Positions 53,751 through 63,542 of a stretch of 64,000 bases of DNA are shown here, one piece after another. Each line of letters starts with the position of its first letter. Positions within the stretch are counted from its first letter, which is position 1. A program made the translations under genes and the position numbers. The DNA is from Deltaproteobacteria bacterium (GTDB lineage Bacteria > Desulfobacterota > BSN033 > WVXP01). The DNA is taken from assembly GCA_019308905.1 (NCBI GenBank), contig JAFDHF010000041.1, positions 20,443 through 84,442 on the forward strand. The letters are read 5' to 3'. Under the pieces are notes generated by a model. That model worked only from the letters and a program-made list of their open reading frames with translations, was not told where the DNA came from and did not search any database.

Positions 53751-54575
53751 ATGAAATTCGGGATCTGTGTCTGTGTGGAAGATATTGGTGCGGCGGAACG
53801 AGCGGGTTATGACTATGTGGAGCTCACTGTCACGAACGTGGCCCCTGAAGTCGGCAAGGCCGAAATAGCGAATTTGAAGAAACGGCTGGGCGGTTTTAGC
53901 ATTAGGCCTGAGGCATGGAGGAGGTTCCTACCTGGAGAGCTCCGGCTGGTGGGTGGAGAGGTGGACTTCGCAAATGTCACCGATTACGTCAGGACGACTA
54001 TGGGCAGAATCGGGGAACTGGGCGGCAAAGTGGTTGTTTTTGGGAGCCCGGGGGCGAGAAATATCCCGGAAGGTTTTCCCAGGCAAAGGGCCCATCAACA
54101 AATCGTTCGCTTCCTGCAAATGACCGCCGACGTGGCGGCCGAGAACGATATCACCGTTGTGATAGAGCCTATCTTGCGAAGGAACTGCAACGTGATCAAC
54201 TCGGTCTCGGAGGCGGTAGCCCTAGCCAGTGAGCTCGGCAGGCCGGAGGTCAAGGTCCTGGCTGATCTGTATCACATGACCGCTGATGGTGAACCACTGA
54301 ACGTAATCACCGAAACCCATGGCCTTCTGCGCCACGTACACATGCCGGTCCCTGATATCTCCGGTCTGAGTGAGGCTCGCAATGTAACTACCACTTTGCC
54401 TTCATACCCTGTTGAGGGGTTATTGAAAAAACTACGGGAAATTGATTACACGTACACGATGAGCGTCGAGGATCTCGACAGGAGATTCATGAACCTCGAA
54501 AGGGAGGCGCCTTTGGTGCTTTCCCACATCAGATCGACATGGGAAGGGTTCTCTTCGCTATCCCCCCGTGAATGA
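53751..54575 (+). CDS. Xylose isomerase-like TIM-barrel protein
   Basis: A sugar-phosphate isomerase/epimerase superfamily protein of 274 residues (MKFGICVCVEDIGAAERAGYDYVELTV; FGSPGARNIPEGF; VVIEPILRRNCNVINSV; DLYHMTADG; HVHMPVPD). The E, D, H and late E residues needed for the metal site are visible. The substrate may be a hydroxy acid or sugar; it is unclear. It is convergent with the racemase gene. Confidence 0.85.
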   Translation: MKFGICVCVEDIGAAERAGYDYVELTVTNVAPEVGKAEIANLKKRLGGFSIRPEAWRRFLPGELRLVGGEVDFANVTDYVRTTMGRIGELGGKVVVFGSPGARNIPEGFPRQRAHQQIVRFLQMTADVAAENDITVVIEPILRRNCNVINSVSEAVALASELGRPEVKVLADLYHMTADGEPLNVITETHGLLRHVHMPVPDISGLSEARNVTTTLPSYPVEGLLKKLREIDYTYTMSVEDLDRRFMNLEREAPLVLSHIRSTWEGFSSLSPRE

Positions 54576-54588
54576 CGCGGCATCACTA

Positions 54589-55296
54589 CTACTTGAACGG
54601 TTTTTCGGGAGGAGAAGAGAAAAGGCCCACCTTGCTATGGACCAATCCCAGGTCGACCATGGCCTCAGCCACCTTCAGAGCGACTGCCGAGGGGTCGAGG
54701 ATCTTGATCTTCAGCTTTTCCTCTATCTCGGGTGCATAGCCCGCCATTCCGGCGCATCCCAGTATGATTACTTCTGCGCCGTCCTCCTCGACGGCCCTTC
54801 TTGCCACCTCGAAGACTCTTCTCTTTGTCTTTTCCGGGTCTGCATCGGTCTCGGCCACCGAGAGATCGAGGCTACGGATCGAAGCCAGGAAGTGATCCAA
54901 CCCCCGCATGTGTACGTGCTCCCTTTTCGATGGAATGCGCTCTTTCCTGGGGGTGATGACGGAGAACTTGGCTCCCAGCATGGCGGCCATGTGGAGGCTC
55001 GACTCCTCGATTCCGATGACCGGGATTTCCGATATCTCTTTTGCGGCTTCCAGGCCTGGATCCGAGAAACAGGCCAGGATCACGGCATCGTATCCCTCTC
55101 GATTGGCCTTCCTGACCAGGTCGAGGGTCGGTGGAACCGCGATGGCCTCGTCATAGGCGGACTCTATCGTATCGGGTCCCCTTTCGGGACAAAGAACGGC
55201 CAACTCCGTGTCAGGACGTTTTATCCGGACGAGTTCCTGCCGGATGTGATCAGTCATCCGTACCGAGGTATTCGGGTTGATGACAAGTATTCTCAT
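54589..55296 (-). CDS. Asp/Glu/hydantoin racemase-family protein
   Basis: Of 235 residues; both active-site cysteines are present, C76 in ILACFSDPG and C181 in ILGCAGM. The start MRILVINPNTS is the hydantoin-racemase signature. Members racemise hydantoins, aspartate, glutamate or allantoin. It is the last gene of the ADP-forming synthetase-IorAB-aminotransferase run, suggesting it supplies the right enantiomer. Which amino acid is unknown. Confidence 0.88.
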   Translation of the reverse strand: MRILVINPNTSVRMTDHIRQELVRIKRPDTELAVLCPERGPDTIESAYDEAIAVPPTLDLVRKANREGYDAVILACFSDPGLEAAKEISEIPVIGIEESSLHMAAMLGAKFSVITPRKERIPSKREHVHMRGLDHFLASIRSLDLSVAETDADPEKTKRRVFEVARRAVEEDGAEVIILGCAGMAGYAPEIEEKLKIKILDPSAVALKVAEAMVDLGLVHSKVGLFSSPPEKPFK

Positions 55297-55324
55297 TGTA
55301 GAATCCTTTCAGCCGACGAGTGCC

Positions 55325-56422
55325 CTATCTCTTGTAACGCTCGATCGCCCTGGTCAGTCTCCTTATTCCCTCTTCTATCTCCTCGGGTGTAAGTGCGCAA
55401 AAGGGGAGCCTGATGAAGTTGTCGCCTCTCCGGTCAGGGAAAAATCCCCTTCCGTCCGTCAAAACAATGCCGAAGCTTCTTGAGTTTTCCCTTACAGCCT
55501 TGCCGTCGATGGTGTCGGGAAGCGTGACCGATATGAAGAACCCTCCGTCGGGCTTGATCCATTCCGCCCCTTCCATGAACCTGTCCAAGGCCTCCAGCAT
55601 GGCCTCCATCCTTGGACGATAAAGGGTCTTCAGCCTTTCGATGTTGGGCCCGAGAAGCCCTCTCCGGCAATACTCATAGGCTATCCCCTGGGTCGGCAGT
55701 GCCGGATGGATGTAGGTGTCCTCGCTCCACTTGTGCAACTCCGGCATCAGATCGGGCGGGCCTATCAAGAACCCGATGCGGAGCCCGGGGCTGAGAACCT
55801 TGGAGAAGGACGAGACATGAACGACCCTTTCCGGGATGAGCTCCTTTATGGTGGGGATATCCTTTCCACGGTACCTGAGATCTCGATAAGGACCGTCCTC
55901 GATCACAAGAAAGCCATACTGCTCGGCCAGGCGGGCGATCTCCTTTCTCTTTTCCAGTGAGGTGGTAACCCCGGACGGGTTCTGAAAATCGGGGATGATA
56001 TAGAAGAGCTTCGGAACAGAGATTTCCAGCTCTTTTCGCAGGCTTTCGATGCTTATCCCATCCGGCTCCAATGGTATGCCGACCACGTCGGCCCCTGCCC
56101 GCTTCATCGCCGTGATCGCTCTGTCATAGCTCGGGTACTCGAGGTAGACGGTATCGCCTCTCTCGACCAGGATTCCCGCGATGAAGGTGAGGAATTCCAT
56201 GGAACCGTTTCCGATCAGGACCTGCTCGAGCTTGACCTGGTATCTCTGCGCGATCCACTCGCGCAGAGGAGTGTAACCCGAGTAGTGTCCGTATTGGAAC
56301 AGTACCTTCCCCTCCTCTTGAAACACGGTCCTGGCACAGTCGATGATCTCGGATAAAGGCAGCCCCTCGGCCGCCGGGTTCCCTCTCGTAAACAGTATCG
56401 GTCTCTCTGATTCCAGGCTCAA
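55325..56422 (-). CDS. PLP-dependent class I/II aminotransferase
   Basis: Of 365 residues; the PLP lysine is in VSSFSKVLSPGLRIGF, and FQNPSGVTTSLEKRKEIARLA and YRDLRY are typical of the 2-aminoadipate/GntR-MocR-type aminotransferase subgroup. It would convert an amino acid to the 2-oxo acid used by IorAB downstream of it in the pathway. TTG start at 56422 with AAGGAG upstream. Confidence 0.9.
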   Translation of the reverse strand: MSLESERPILFTRGNPAAEGLPLSEIIDCARTVFQEEGKVLFQYGHYSGYTPLREWIAQRYQVKLEQVLIGNGSMEFLTFIAGILVERGDTVYLEYPSYDRAITAMKRAGADVVGIPLEPDGISIESLRKELEISVPKLFYIIPDFQNPSGVTTSLEKRKEIARLAEQYGFLVIEDGPYRDLRYRGKDIPTIKELIPERVVHVSSFSKVLSPGLRIGFLIGPPDLMPELHKWSEDTYIHPALPTQGIAYEYCRRGLLGPNIERLKTLYRPRMEAMLEALDRFMEGAEWIKPDGGFFISVTLPDTIDGKAVRENSRSFGIVLTDGRGFFPDRRGDNFIRLPFCALTPEEIEEGIRRLTRAIERYKR

Positions 56423-56471
56423 CGGTTGCTCTCCTTCCTTTCCCTTGTTTCCTCCGGGCTCATTGGAGGGG

Positions 56472-57062
56472 CTATCCGGTCAACGACCTCCCCCTTTCGA
56501 AGGCCTTCTGGTTCAAGGCAACCAGCCTCGCCGGCACCCTCTCCTTGACCACCTCTTTCCAGACCCCCGCCTCGATGTCGAGCAGTTTCGACAACGCTCC
56601 CAGGACGACGATATTGAGAGTTCGGGAATTGCCGAGCTCGATGGCTGTCTCCAGTCCCGGGATCACATAGACCTTCCCGGCCGCCCTTTCCAATTGTGAC
56701 AACATCTCTGTCCTGTCCGGGTACGGGAGCTGACCGGAACTGACTGAAACAGGATCGAGCCGGCAGTCATTCACCACGATCGTGCCCCCGGCCTTCACGT
56801 AGGAGATTCTCCTAAAGACCTCCAGCCACTCAAACCCGATCAGATAGTCGGCATTCCCCTCTTCCAAGACCGGTGCGTGGACCCTTTCCGCCCACCGAAC
56901 GTGGCTGACAACGCTGCCACCCCGAACCGCCAAACCCAAAATATCGGATTTCTTCACATCATAACCCGACCGGGCTCCAACCTCAGAGAGGATGTCACTG
57001 GCCATTACGATCCCCTGGCCTCCGACCCCTGCGATGAGAAAATTCAAAGCCCTTCCCGACAT
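56472..57062 (-). CDS. iorB: Indolepyruvate:ferredoxin oxidoreductase subunit beta
   Basis: The gamma-like subunit of a 2-oxoacid:ferredoxin oxidoreductase: NFLIAGVGGQGIVMASDILSEVGARSGYDVKKSDILGLAVRGGSVVSHVR. It starts at the ATG at 57062 with GGTGGGGGT upstream; a longer frame runs into IorA and is a shadow. It follows IorA by 17 bases. Confidence 0.92.
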   Translation of the reverse strand: MSGRALNFLIAGVGGQGIVMASDILSEVGARSGYDVKKSDILGLAVRGGSVVSHVRWAERVHAPVLEEGNADYLIGFEWLEVFRRISYVKAGGTIVVNDCRLDPVSVSSGQLPYPDRTEMLSQLERAAGKVYVIPGLETAIELGNSRTLNIVVLGALSKLLDIEAGVWKEVVKERVPARLVALNQKAFERGRSLTG

Positions 57063-57079
57063 ACCCCCACCCCGCTCTT

Positions 57080-58864
57080 TCACGATGGATTTCCTTCCGG
57101 CTTCCGTATGGCCTCTGTCGGACAGACCTGCCGACACACATCGCATCCGGTACAGAGCACCGGATCGATTTGGGCTTTTCTTCTCCCGGTTTTTTCGTTC
57201 CTCTCCTCGCCTTTCACGATGGCCGGACAGCCCAGCCTGAAACACCGGCCGCAAGCCGTACAGAGGTCCGTATCCACAACGTAAGCCGGCTGGGGATTCC
57301 TCGAGACAAACACGCACGCACCCCTGGCGATAAGAACGGCCGTACCTCCATAACCCGTGCACTCCTTCAAGGCACTCTCCATGGCTTCCACGTCAAAGGC
57401 GTCTACAGTCAGAATCTTCTCGACCCCCAAGGCCCGGACCAGTTCAGCGATATCGACCCTCCTTGTCGCCTCTCCCATCAAGGTGAAATCGTTTCCCGGG
57501 TTGTCCTGGTGTCCCGTCATCGCCGTCGTAAAGTTGTCCATGATAATCACGGTCCCGACCCCATGGTTGTGAACCATGTTGAGCAGGGGGGGAATTCCGG
57601 CATGGAAAAACGTCGAGTCCCCGATGGTAGCTGCGGCAGGCTCTGGAAGCCGCGCCTTGCCCATTCCGTGGAGGACTCCGATGCTGGCTCCCATGGCGCC
57701 CATCGTGTGCTGTGCGTTGAAAGGAGGAAGGGCTCCCAGGTTGTAACATCCGATGTCCCCGGCAACAGGCAACTTCATTTTGTTCAAGAGATAGAAGCTC
57801 GTCCGGTGCGGACACCCCGGACAGAGCACCGGACTCCGGCCGGGAAGTTCGCCGCTCGGCTGGGTACCGGCTCCTCTTGCCCGGTCTTCGGGAAGAAGCC
57901 CTGCCTTGGTTCCCAAGTCTCTGAGGGTTTGGGGCAACAGTTCATCGCAAGGCGGGAAGATCTCCTTTCCCACCACTTCGATGCCCATGGCCTTGATCTG
58001 TTCCTCCAGAAAGGGATCCAGCTCTTCGATAACGACCAGCCTTTTCACCCCGCCGGCAAATTCGCGAATAAGAAGCCTGGGCAGGGGAAAGGTCATGCCG
58101 AGTTTCAGGAAGGAGGCATCCGGGAACACCTCCCTGGCGTATTCGTAGACCACGCCGCTCACGATGATTCCCAGGCTCCTATCCCCCCACTCGATCCGGT
58201 TCCAGGGGAAGGTCTCGGCGTAATCGGCGAGTCTGAGCAGACGGTCCTCGACCATGGGATGGCGTTTCTTTGCCCAGAGACACATGCAGTTGTATTTCTC
58301 CGCGTTACGGGTAAACGGTCCGACTTCCTCCTTCATCTCAGGACGTTCACCAAGGTCGACCAGGGATTTGGAGTGGGAGGTACGCATGGTGGTCCGGATC
58401 ATGACCGGGGTGTCGAAGCTCTCGCTTAGTTCGATTCCCCTAATCACGAAGTCCTTGGCCTCCTGGCTGTCTCCAGGTTCGAGGAGGGGGAGCTTTCCCA
58501 ACTTTGCATAGTAACGGTTGTCCTGCTCGTTCTGTGAACTGAACATGCCCGGATCGTCGGCGGTGACTACGACAAGGCCCGCTTCCAGGCCCGTGTAGAC
58601 CGTGTAGAACAACGAATCCGACAGAACGTTCATTCCGACCTGCTTTGTCGTGACCATGGCTCGACGCCCGGAATAGGCCGCTCCGGCCGCCATATCCATG
58701 GCCACCTTTTCGTTCACAGACCATTCAGAATAGATCTCTTCATACTTTGCCACGTTTTCAAGTATCTCTGAACTGGGTGTTCCCGGATAGCCGGCAGCCA
58801 CCTGAATCCCTGCCTCGTATGCTCCCCTGGCAATGGCCTCGTTTCCAGAAAGCAGGACTCTCAT
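57080..58864 (-). CDS. iorA: Indolepyruvate:ferredoxin oxidoreductase subunit alpha
   Basis: Thiamine-diphosphate enzyme of 594 residues that oxidises aryl 2-oxo acids to aryl-CoA with ferredoxin as acceptor. N-terminal pyrimidine-binding half (LSGNEAIARGAYEAG, AAGYPGTPSSE), TPP-binding GDIGCYNLGALPPF and GDSTFFHAG, and C-terminal clusters CTACGRCFRLGCP and CTGCDVCRQVCP. GAGGAG ribosome site. Archaeal and bacterial IorAB have this two-subunit form. Confidence 0.95.
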   Translation of the reverse strand: MRVLLSGNEAIARGAYEAGIQVAAGYPGTPSSEILENVAKYEEIYSEWSVNEKVAMDMAAGAAYSGRRAMVTTKQVGMNVLSDSLFYTVYTGLEAGLVVVTADDPGMFSSQNEQDNRYYAKLGKLPLLEPGDSQEAKDFVIRGIELSESFDTPVMIRTTMRTSHSKSLVDLGERPEMKEEVGPFTRNAEKYNCMCLWAKKRHPMVEDRLLRLADYAETFPWNRIEWGDRSLGIIVSGVVYEYAREVFPDASFLKLGMTFPLPRLLIREFAGGVKRLVVIEELDPFLEEQIKAMGIEVVGKEIFPPCDELLPQTLRDLGTKAGLLPEDRARGAGTQPSGELPGRSPVLCPGCPHRTSFYLLNKMKLPVAGDIGCYNLGALPPFNAQHTMGAMGASIGVLHGMGKARLPEPAAATIGDSTFFHAGIPPLLNMVHNHGVGTVIIMDNFTTAMTGHQDNPGNDFTLMGEATRRVDIAELVRALGVEKILTVDAFDVEAMESALKECTGYGGTAVLIARGACVFVSRNPQPAYVVDTDLCTACGRCFRLGCPAIVKGEERNEKTGRRKAQIDPVLCTGCDVCRQVCPTEAIRKPEGNPS

Positions 58865-58915
58865 GCAATACTCCTCCTCTTCTTTCCTTTGACGGCAGAC
58901 GAGATCCTATCCCTA

Positions 58916-61111
58916 TCAGGTACCAGGATTCCCGTCAAGATCGCCACCGCCCACTTCCACGACCACATCGACTGCTCGAACCCCTTTGCCCCTGGGAAGA
59001 ACCATCAAGGGGTTCAAATCCATGGACACCAGCAACTCTCTCAAATCCACGGCCATCCGCCCGACCTGAACCATGACCCGTGCGAGGGAATCGACGTCCG
59101 CTCCTTCTCTCCCCCGGAATCCCTCGAGAAGTGTCTTGCCCTTCAGCTCGGAAATCATCGAGTAGGCATCGTCCAGGGTGATGGGAGCAAGCCTCAAGCT
59201 CGTGTCCTTCAAGAGCTCTACGAATATGCCGCCCAGCCCCAGGACCACCACCGGGCCGAACGAAGGATCCCTGGAGATGCCCGCTATCACCTCGACGGCC
59301 TCCGGCGAAACCATCTCCTGGACCAGAACTCCCTCAAACTCGGCGCCGGGGTCGTATCGATCGGCCCTCCTCCTGATCTCTCCGAACAGGGTCCGGAGTT
59401 CCACACCGTCGCGCACACCGACCTCGACCAACCCGGCCTCTGTCTTGTGGAGAATCCGGGGCGACTGCCCCTTGAGGACAACCGGGTACCCGATCGCCTC
59501 GGCTGCTTCCAGGGCTTCCTCCACCGATCGTGCAAGGCGCCCTTCCGCGACCTGGATCCCATAGGCCTTGAGGATATCCCGGCTCTCGCCGTATGGGAGA
59601 ACCCTTCTCTCCCCGCGGATTCGCTGTATCATTCCGGCCAAATCGACGGGTGACTCTCCCGGCCTCTCCTCCCTGAGGGTCCTGCTTCGCTGAAACCGGC
59701 CGTATGCGATCAGATTGTGGATAGCGAGGAGGCTCTCCCTTGTTCCCTGGAGGAAAGGGACACCTCCGCGATCCAGAATACCCTTCACGGTAGGGTCCAG
59801 ACCCCCTGAAACATGGCTGAAAGCGACGACGGGCTTTCCCATGGACGCAGCCCGAACTGCTGCTCTGGCCACATCGGCATACTGGTCCACCTGTTTTTCA
59901 GCCATTCCCGGAGGGGAATCCTGTGAGACGGCAATCAGATCGATATTCTCTTCCCGGGCCATGACCTCGAGACAGGCAGGATAGGTCTCTCTCAGGTCTC
60001 CGCTTCCCCACGCGTCCAGAGGATTCCCCACAGGTGTGAAGGGTGGAAGTCTCTTTTCGAGTTCCTCCCGGGCCGCCTTCGACAGGGGAGGAAACGAGAA
60101 GGACAGATTTTCGGCCAGATCCGCGATCAGGCCGATCTCACCTCCGGAAACCGTGATGAGACCAACACGGTCCCCCTTGGGCAGGCTCTTCCTGCAACGA
60201 ACAAAGGCCTCTGCTGTTTCGAGCAACTGGTCGAGATCATCCACCCGGATCACTCCGAGTTTCCTGAAAAGAGCATCATGGACCTCGTCGGACCCGGTCA
60301 GGGCACCTGTATGGGTGACGGCCGTCTTTTGCGCGAGTCCTGAACGGCCCACCTTCACGACGACCAGAGGCTTGTTCATATCCGCGGCCCTTCTGCAAGC
60401 CCGAACGAACGCCTCAGGGCGGCGTATTCCCTCGAGAAAGGCGATGATCACCTCGGTATTCTCGTCGTCCAGGAAATACTCCAGGTAGTCGGTCGTGTCC
60501 AATACCGCCTCGTTACCGCTTGATATCAGCGTACTGAAACCGATCCCCCTGTTGCTGTTGGCAAGGGCAAGGATGACAGATCCACTCTGGGCCACCGCAC
60601 CCACCTTTCCCTTTTCAAGGGTCGGCGACAGGGGGGCGCTGAACGTTCCAACCCGACCATAGAGGTTGGCGTATCCGACACAATTGGGTCCACAAAAGAG
60701 GATATCGTTCTCGAGACACACCTCTGTCAATCGCTCCTGCAGGCGGGCTCCTTCGGGGCCGGCTTCCGCAAACCCGCTCGCAAAGGCCCAGGCCCCCCGC
60801 ACGCCCCGCAGAGCCGCCTGCTCGATGACCGGGATGACCCGTTCGTGCCCGAGGACAACGGCGACGCAATCGATCTTCTCATCAGGCGGAACAGAGGCGA
60901 GGGAAGGATAGCAGACGAGGCCCATCACGGCTGAATATCTCGGGTTGATCGGTATGATCCTTCCTTCAAACCCAAGGCTTCGAAGATTCTCGATCACGAG
61001 GGAACCCGCACCGATCTTCTCTGAAGCCCCCACCACGGCGATGGACCGTGGATTTAGGAGCGGCCCGAGATCTTTTCTCGATTCTCTTTCCAAACTCTTC
61101 CCCCTGGCCAT
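58916..61111 (-). CDS. ADP-forming acyl-CoA synthetase (NDP-forming type)
   Basis: Fused alpha and beta halves of 731 residues. Alpha half: LLNPRSIAVVGASEKIGAGS (CoA-binding Rossmann fold), FCGPNCVGYANL, VAQSGSV and VTHTGALTGSDEV. Beta half: ATP-grasp with ILKAYGIQVAEGRLARS, YPVVLKGQSPRILHKTEAGLVEVGV and GPVVVLGLGGIFVELLKD. It makes ATP from acyl-CoA. Starting at 61111 there is no ribosome site and a TATACT box lies about 20 bases before the ATG, so the message may be nearly leaderless. It heads the run of genes to 54589. Confidence 0.93.
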   Translation of the reverse strand: MARGKSLERESRKDLGPLLNPRSIAVVGASEKIGAGSLVIENLRSLGFEGRIIPINPRYSAVMGLVCYPSLASVPPDEKIDCVAVVLGHERVIPVIEQAALRGVRGAWAFASGFAEAGPEGARLQERLTEVCLENDILFCGPNCVGYANLYGRVGTFSAPLSPTLEKGKVGAVAQSGSVILALANSNRGIGFSTLISSGNEAVLDTTDYLEYFLDDENTEVIIAFLEGIRRPEAFVRACRRAADMNKPLVVVKVGRSGLAQKTAVTHTGALTGSDEVHDALFRKLGVIRVDDLDQLLETAEAFVRCRKSLPKGDRVGLITVSGGEIGLIADLAENLSFSFPPLSKAAREELEKRLPPFTPVGNPLDAWGSGDLRETYPACLEVMAREENIDLIAVSQDSPPGMAEKQVDQYADVARAAVRAASMGKPVVAFSHVSGGLDPTVKGILDRGGVPFLQGTRESLLAIHNLIAYGRFQRSRTLREERPGESPVDLAGMIQRIRGERRVLPYGESRDILKAYGIQVAEGRLARSVEEALEAAEAIGYPVVLKGQSPRILHKTEAGLVEVGVRDGVELRTLFGEIRRRADRYDPGAEFEGVLVQEMVSPEAVEVIAGISRDPSFGPVVVLGLGGIFVELLKDTSLRLAPITLDDAYSMISELKGKTLLEGFRGREGADVDSLARVMVQVGRMAVDLRELLVSMDLNPLMVLPRGKGVRAVDVVVEVGGGDLDGNPGT

Positions 61112-61330
61112 GAAAATATAAAGTATACACTGTTCCGCTGATGATTTCCAGGTTTGACTTTGCGACGAAAGGCACCATGGAAAACCCCTGCCGTACGGCT
61201 CTGCTCCAGACCATCCCCGGCTTCCTTCTCACCGGGTTTTCGACCTCCCAGGGAGTCAGACGGCGGGAGGATCGGGACCAGGCTCGAGGAAACCGGGCCG
61301 AAGCATTGACGGAGCCGGCCCTGTGGTGGT

Positions 61331-62488
61331 ATGGATTGGAACATGAGAGGAAGGGTAGTCGATGTCATCGTCGTCGGCGCCGGACCCTCGGGATCGACTG
61401 CAGCCAGACAGTGCGCCCTTCGAGGGTTAGACACTCTTCTGGTCGAAAAAGAGCGGTTTCCCCGATACAAGCCATGCGCGGGAGGGGTCACCCGTTGGGC
61501 CCTCTCAGGGCTCGACTTCGAACTGCCCCAGGAGTTGGTCGAGCTCGAATGGCATGGGGGGCGCGTCTTTTTCCAAGACCACTTCGCCGAGGCATACAAA
61601 CCCTCGCCTGTGGGAATCCTGGTATCCCGGTCCTCCTTCGATGATCTTCTCCTCGAACGGGCAAAGCAGGCAGGAGCCAGCGTCTTGCTCGCCACCAAGG
61701 CGACCGGGTTCGACGTGAGGCCCGGCCACGTGGAAGTGGCTACCAGCGGGGGATCCTTCCGGGGAAAGTACCTTGTAATCGCAGAGGGAGCAATGGGGAA
61801 GCTGGCAAGGAGAGTCCGAGGCCCTTACCGGCGCAACGAGGTTGCCGTGACTGCCGTCACGGAGATCAGGAGCTCTCATGATGAGATCCAAAAGCTTACC
61901 CAGGGAAAGATCCACATCCACTTCGGTGTGTCGCGCCGGGGGTATGGATGGATTTTCCCCCACAGGGGATACCTTTCGGTGGGAATCGGCGGCATACACG
62001 GCCGGGCGACAAACCCGATCCATCTGCTCAAACACTTCCTGACGGAACAGGGTCTTGAAAGGGCGGAGAGGATCCGGGGACATCTCGTCCCCCTCGGAGG
62101 GTTCCGGAGGAGGGTGACAGGAGATCGAGTACTGCTTGTGGGAGATGCGGCCGGCTTCGTGGATGCTTTCGCGGGTGAGGGAATCGGCTATGCGATCCTG
62201 TCAGGGAAGCTCGCGGCGGAAACCATCCACGACACCCTCAACGGGACTCCTGGTTCGACGCCCGATCTGGCCGCCTTCCGAGACAGATGCGAGGCGAGAT
62301 TCGGTGCGAGACTCCGCCAGGCCTATTACCTGTCGAGAACCGTTCACAGCCTGCCGGGGGTCTTCCTGAAGACCCTTGCCACCCAGCGGGAAACGATCAA
62401 CAGACTTCTCGACGTGGCCATGTGGGAGATCTCTTACGGCGAGTTCCTCATCTGGCTCCTTGCACGGATGCCCCGTTATCTCCTGTGA
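61331..62488 (+). CDS. Geranylgeranyl reductase-family FAD protein
   Basis: A 385-residue flavoprotein: VDVIVVGAGPSGSTAARQCA near the start, VEKERFPRYKPCAGGVTRWAL, and VLLVGDAAGFVDAFAGEGIGYAILSGKLAAE in the middle. Members reduce isoprenoid chains of lipids or quinones. ATG at 61331 or 61343. It may act with the IspH-UbiA fusion in polyprenyl or quinone metabolism, which is speculation. Confidence 0.88.
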   Translation: MDWNMRGRVVDVIVVGAGPSGSTAARQCALRGLDTLLVEKERFPRYKPCAGGVTRWALSGLDFELPQELVELEWHGGRVFFQDHFAEAYKPSPVGILVSRSSFDDLLLERAKQAGASVLLATKATGFDVRPGHVEVATSGGSFRGKYLVIAEGAMGKLARRVRGPYRRNEVAVTAVTEIRSSHDEIQKLTQGKIHIHFGVSRRGYGWIFPHRGYLSVGIGGIHGRATNPIHLLKHFLTEQGLERAERIRGHLVPLGGFRRRVTGDRVLLVGDAAGFVDAFAGEGIGYAILSGKLAAETIHDTLNGTPGSTPDLAAFRDRCEARFGARLRQAYYLSRTVHSLPGVFLKTLATQRETINRLLDVAMWEISYGEFLIWLLARMPRYLL

Positions 62489-62493
62489 AAGAT

Positions 62494-63237
62494 TCAAGGG
62501 GCCTTGGAGAAATGCGCGTTGGCCCTCTCAAGCTGCTCGAAGCTTCCGATATCAAACCAGTTTTCCCTGAACACGTAGCCGTAGACGTCCTGCCTCTCGA
62601 CAAGATACCGCACAAAGTCGCCCAGATTGTCGGGTCTGTTGCCCTCCTCGATGTATACCCTCAGGGTCTGCAGGTCTCGGGGGGTGAGGAAATAGAGAGC
62701 AGTGCTGACCAGGGAGGATTTCGGGTTCTTTGGTTTCTCCTCAAAGCCCACGATCCTTGAGTCCTCATCGATCGACACTACCCCATACAGACCGGCCACC
62801 TTTTCCTTGTCGCCCATGTCGTAAAGCCCCACCACAGGGCCACCCTTTTCCCGGAAAAACCCGCTTGCCCTGTTCAAATCAAATTCGAAGAGGTTGTCCC
62901 CACCCACGACCAGGACCTCCTCGTCGATCCCTTTCTGCTTCAACACGAAGTAAATGTCTCCCACTGCCCCGAGCCTGTCCTCATTGGAAGTGGTCCCATC
63001 ATTGAGGATCTCGATGGGCCTCGTCCATTGAAACCCCTGTTTCCATGCCTCGAAGTGGCTCGCAAATTTGTCGTTTGTAACCAGGAGCACACCGTCTATC
63101 GCCGGGATCCTGCCGATTCTCTCAAGAATGTGCTCCACGATCGCCTTGTTGCCGACAGGCAGAAGCGGCTTCGGTTTGTCCAAGGTGAGGGGATAAAGCC
63201 GAGTCCCATAGCCTGCACCAAGTAAGATTGCCTTCAT
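62494..63237 (-). CDS. Sugar nucleotidyltransferase
   Basis: A glucose-1-phosphate-thymidylyltransferase-like enzyme of 247 residues. It opens MKAILLGAGYGTRLYPLTLDKPKPLLPVGNK, with the G-x-G-T-R-x(4)-T signature and the following K-P-x-L; also VVGGDNLFEFDLN and VGFEEKPKNPKSSL. It joins a sugar-1-phosphate to a nucleotide for cell-surface glycans. GGAGGA ribosome site. Convergent with the reductase gene with six bases between. Confidence 0.9.
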   Translation of the reverse strand: MKAILLGAGYGTRLYPLTLDKPKPLLPVGNKAIVEHILERIGRIPAIDGVLLVTNDKFASHFEAWKQGFQWTRPIEILNDGTTSNEDRLGAVGDIYFVLKQKGIDEEVLVVGGDNLFEFDLNRASGFFREKGGPVVGLYDMGDKEKVAGLYGVVSIDEDSRIVGFEEKPKNPKSSLVSTALYFLTPRDLQTLRVYIEEGNRPDNLGDFVRYLVERQDVYGYVFRENWFDIGSFEQLERANAHFSKAP

Positions 63238-63542
63238 CGGTCCTCCTCCATCCAGTGGAATCCAAGGTTCCCGCCTAGCTGGTCGTCACCGGAAAGGCGA
63301 GTTCCCCTCTCTGAGCAGGTCTTCCAGATCCTGAGCCCCGATCCACTCGCTTCCCAAAGCGGCCCGCAACGGCAGATACGCCCGAAGCCCGGCCCTTCGG
63401 GGAGGACGGTCGGCTCAAGAGGTGAGATCACCCGAAAAAGTCCCTGCTTTCGCTCCACAGCCTTTTCTCAGTAACGACCGGTTATCCCCCGGCCTTTGTA
63501 ATAGCAGAAATATCCGGTCTTTTCAATCAAAACTTCCCTGAA
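63238..63542. other. Non-coding stretch
   Basis: No gene is supported. The first part should hold the promoter of the nucleotidyltransferase. Confidence 0.3.

Noticed and set aside
59007..59030. GGTTCAAATCC, resembling a tRNA T-arm
   Set aside because: It lies inside the acyl-CoA synthetase gene, and no acceptor or anticodon stem can be found around it.
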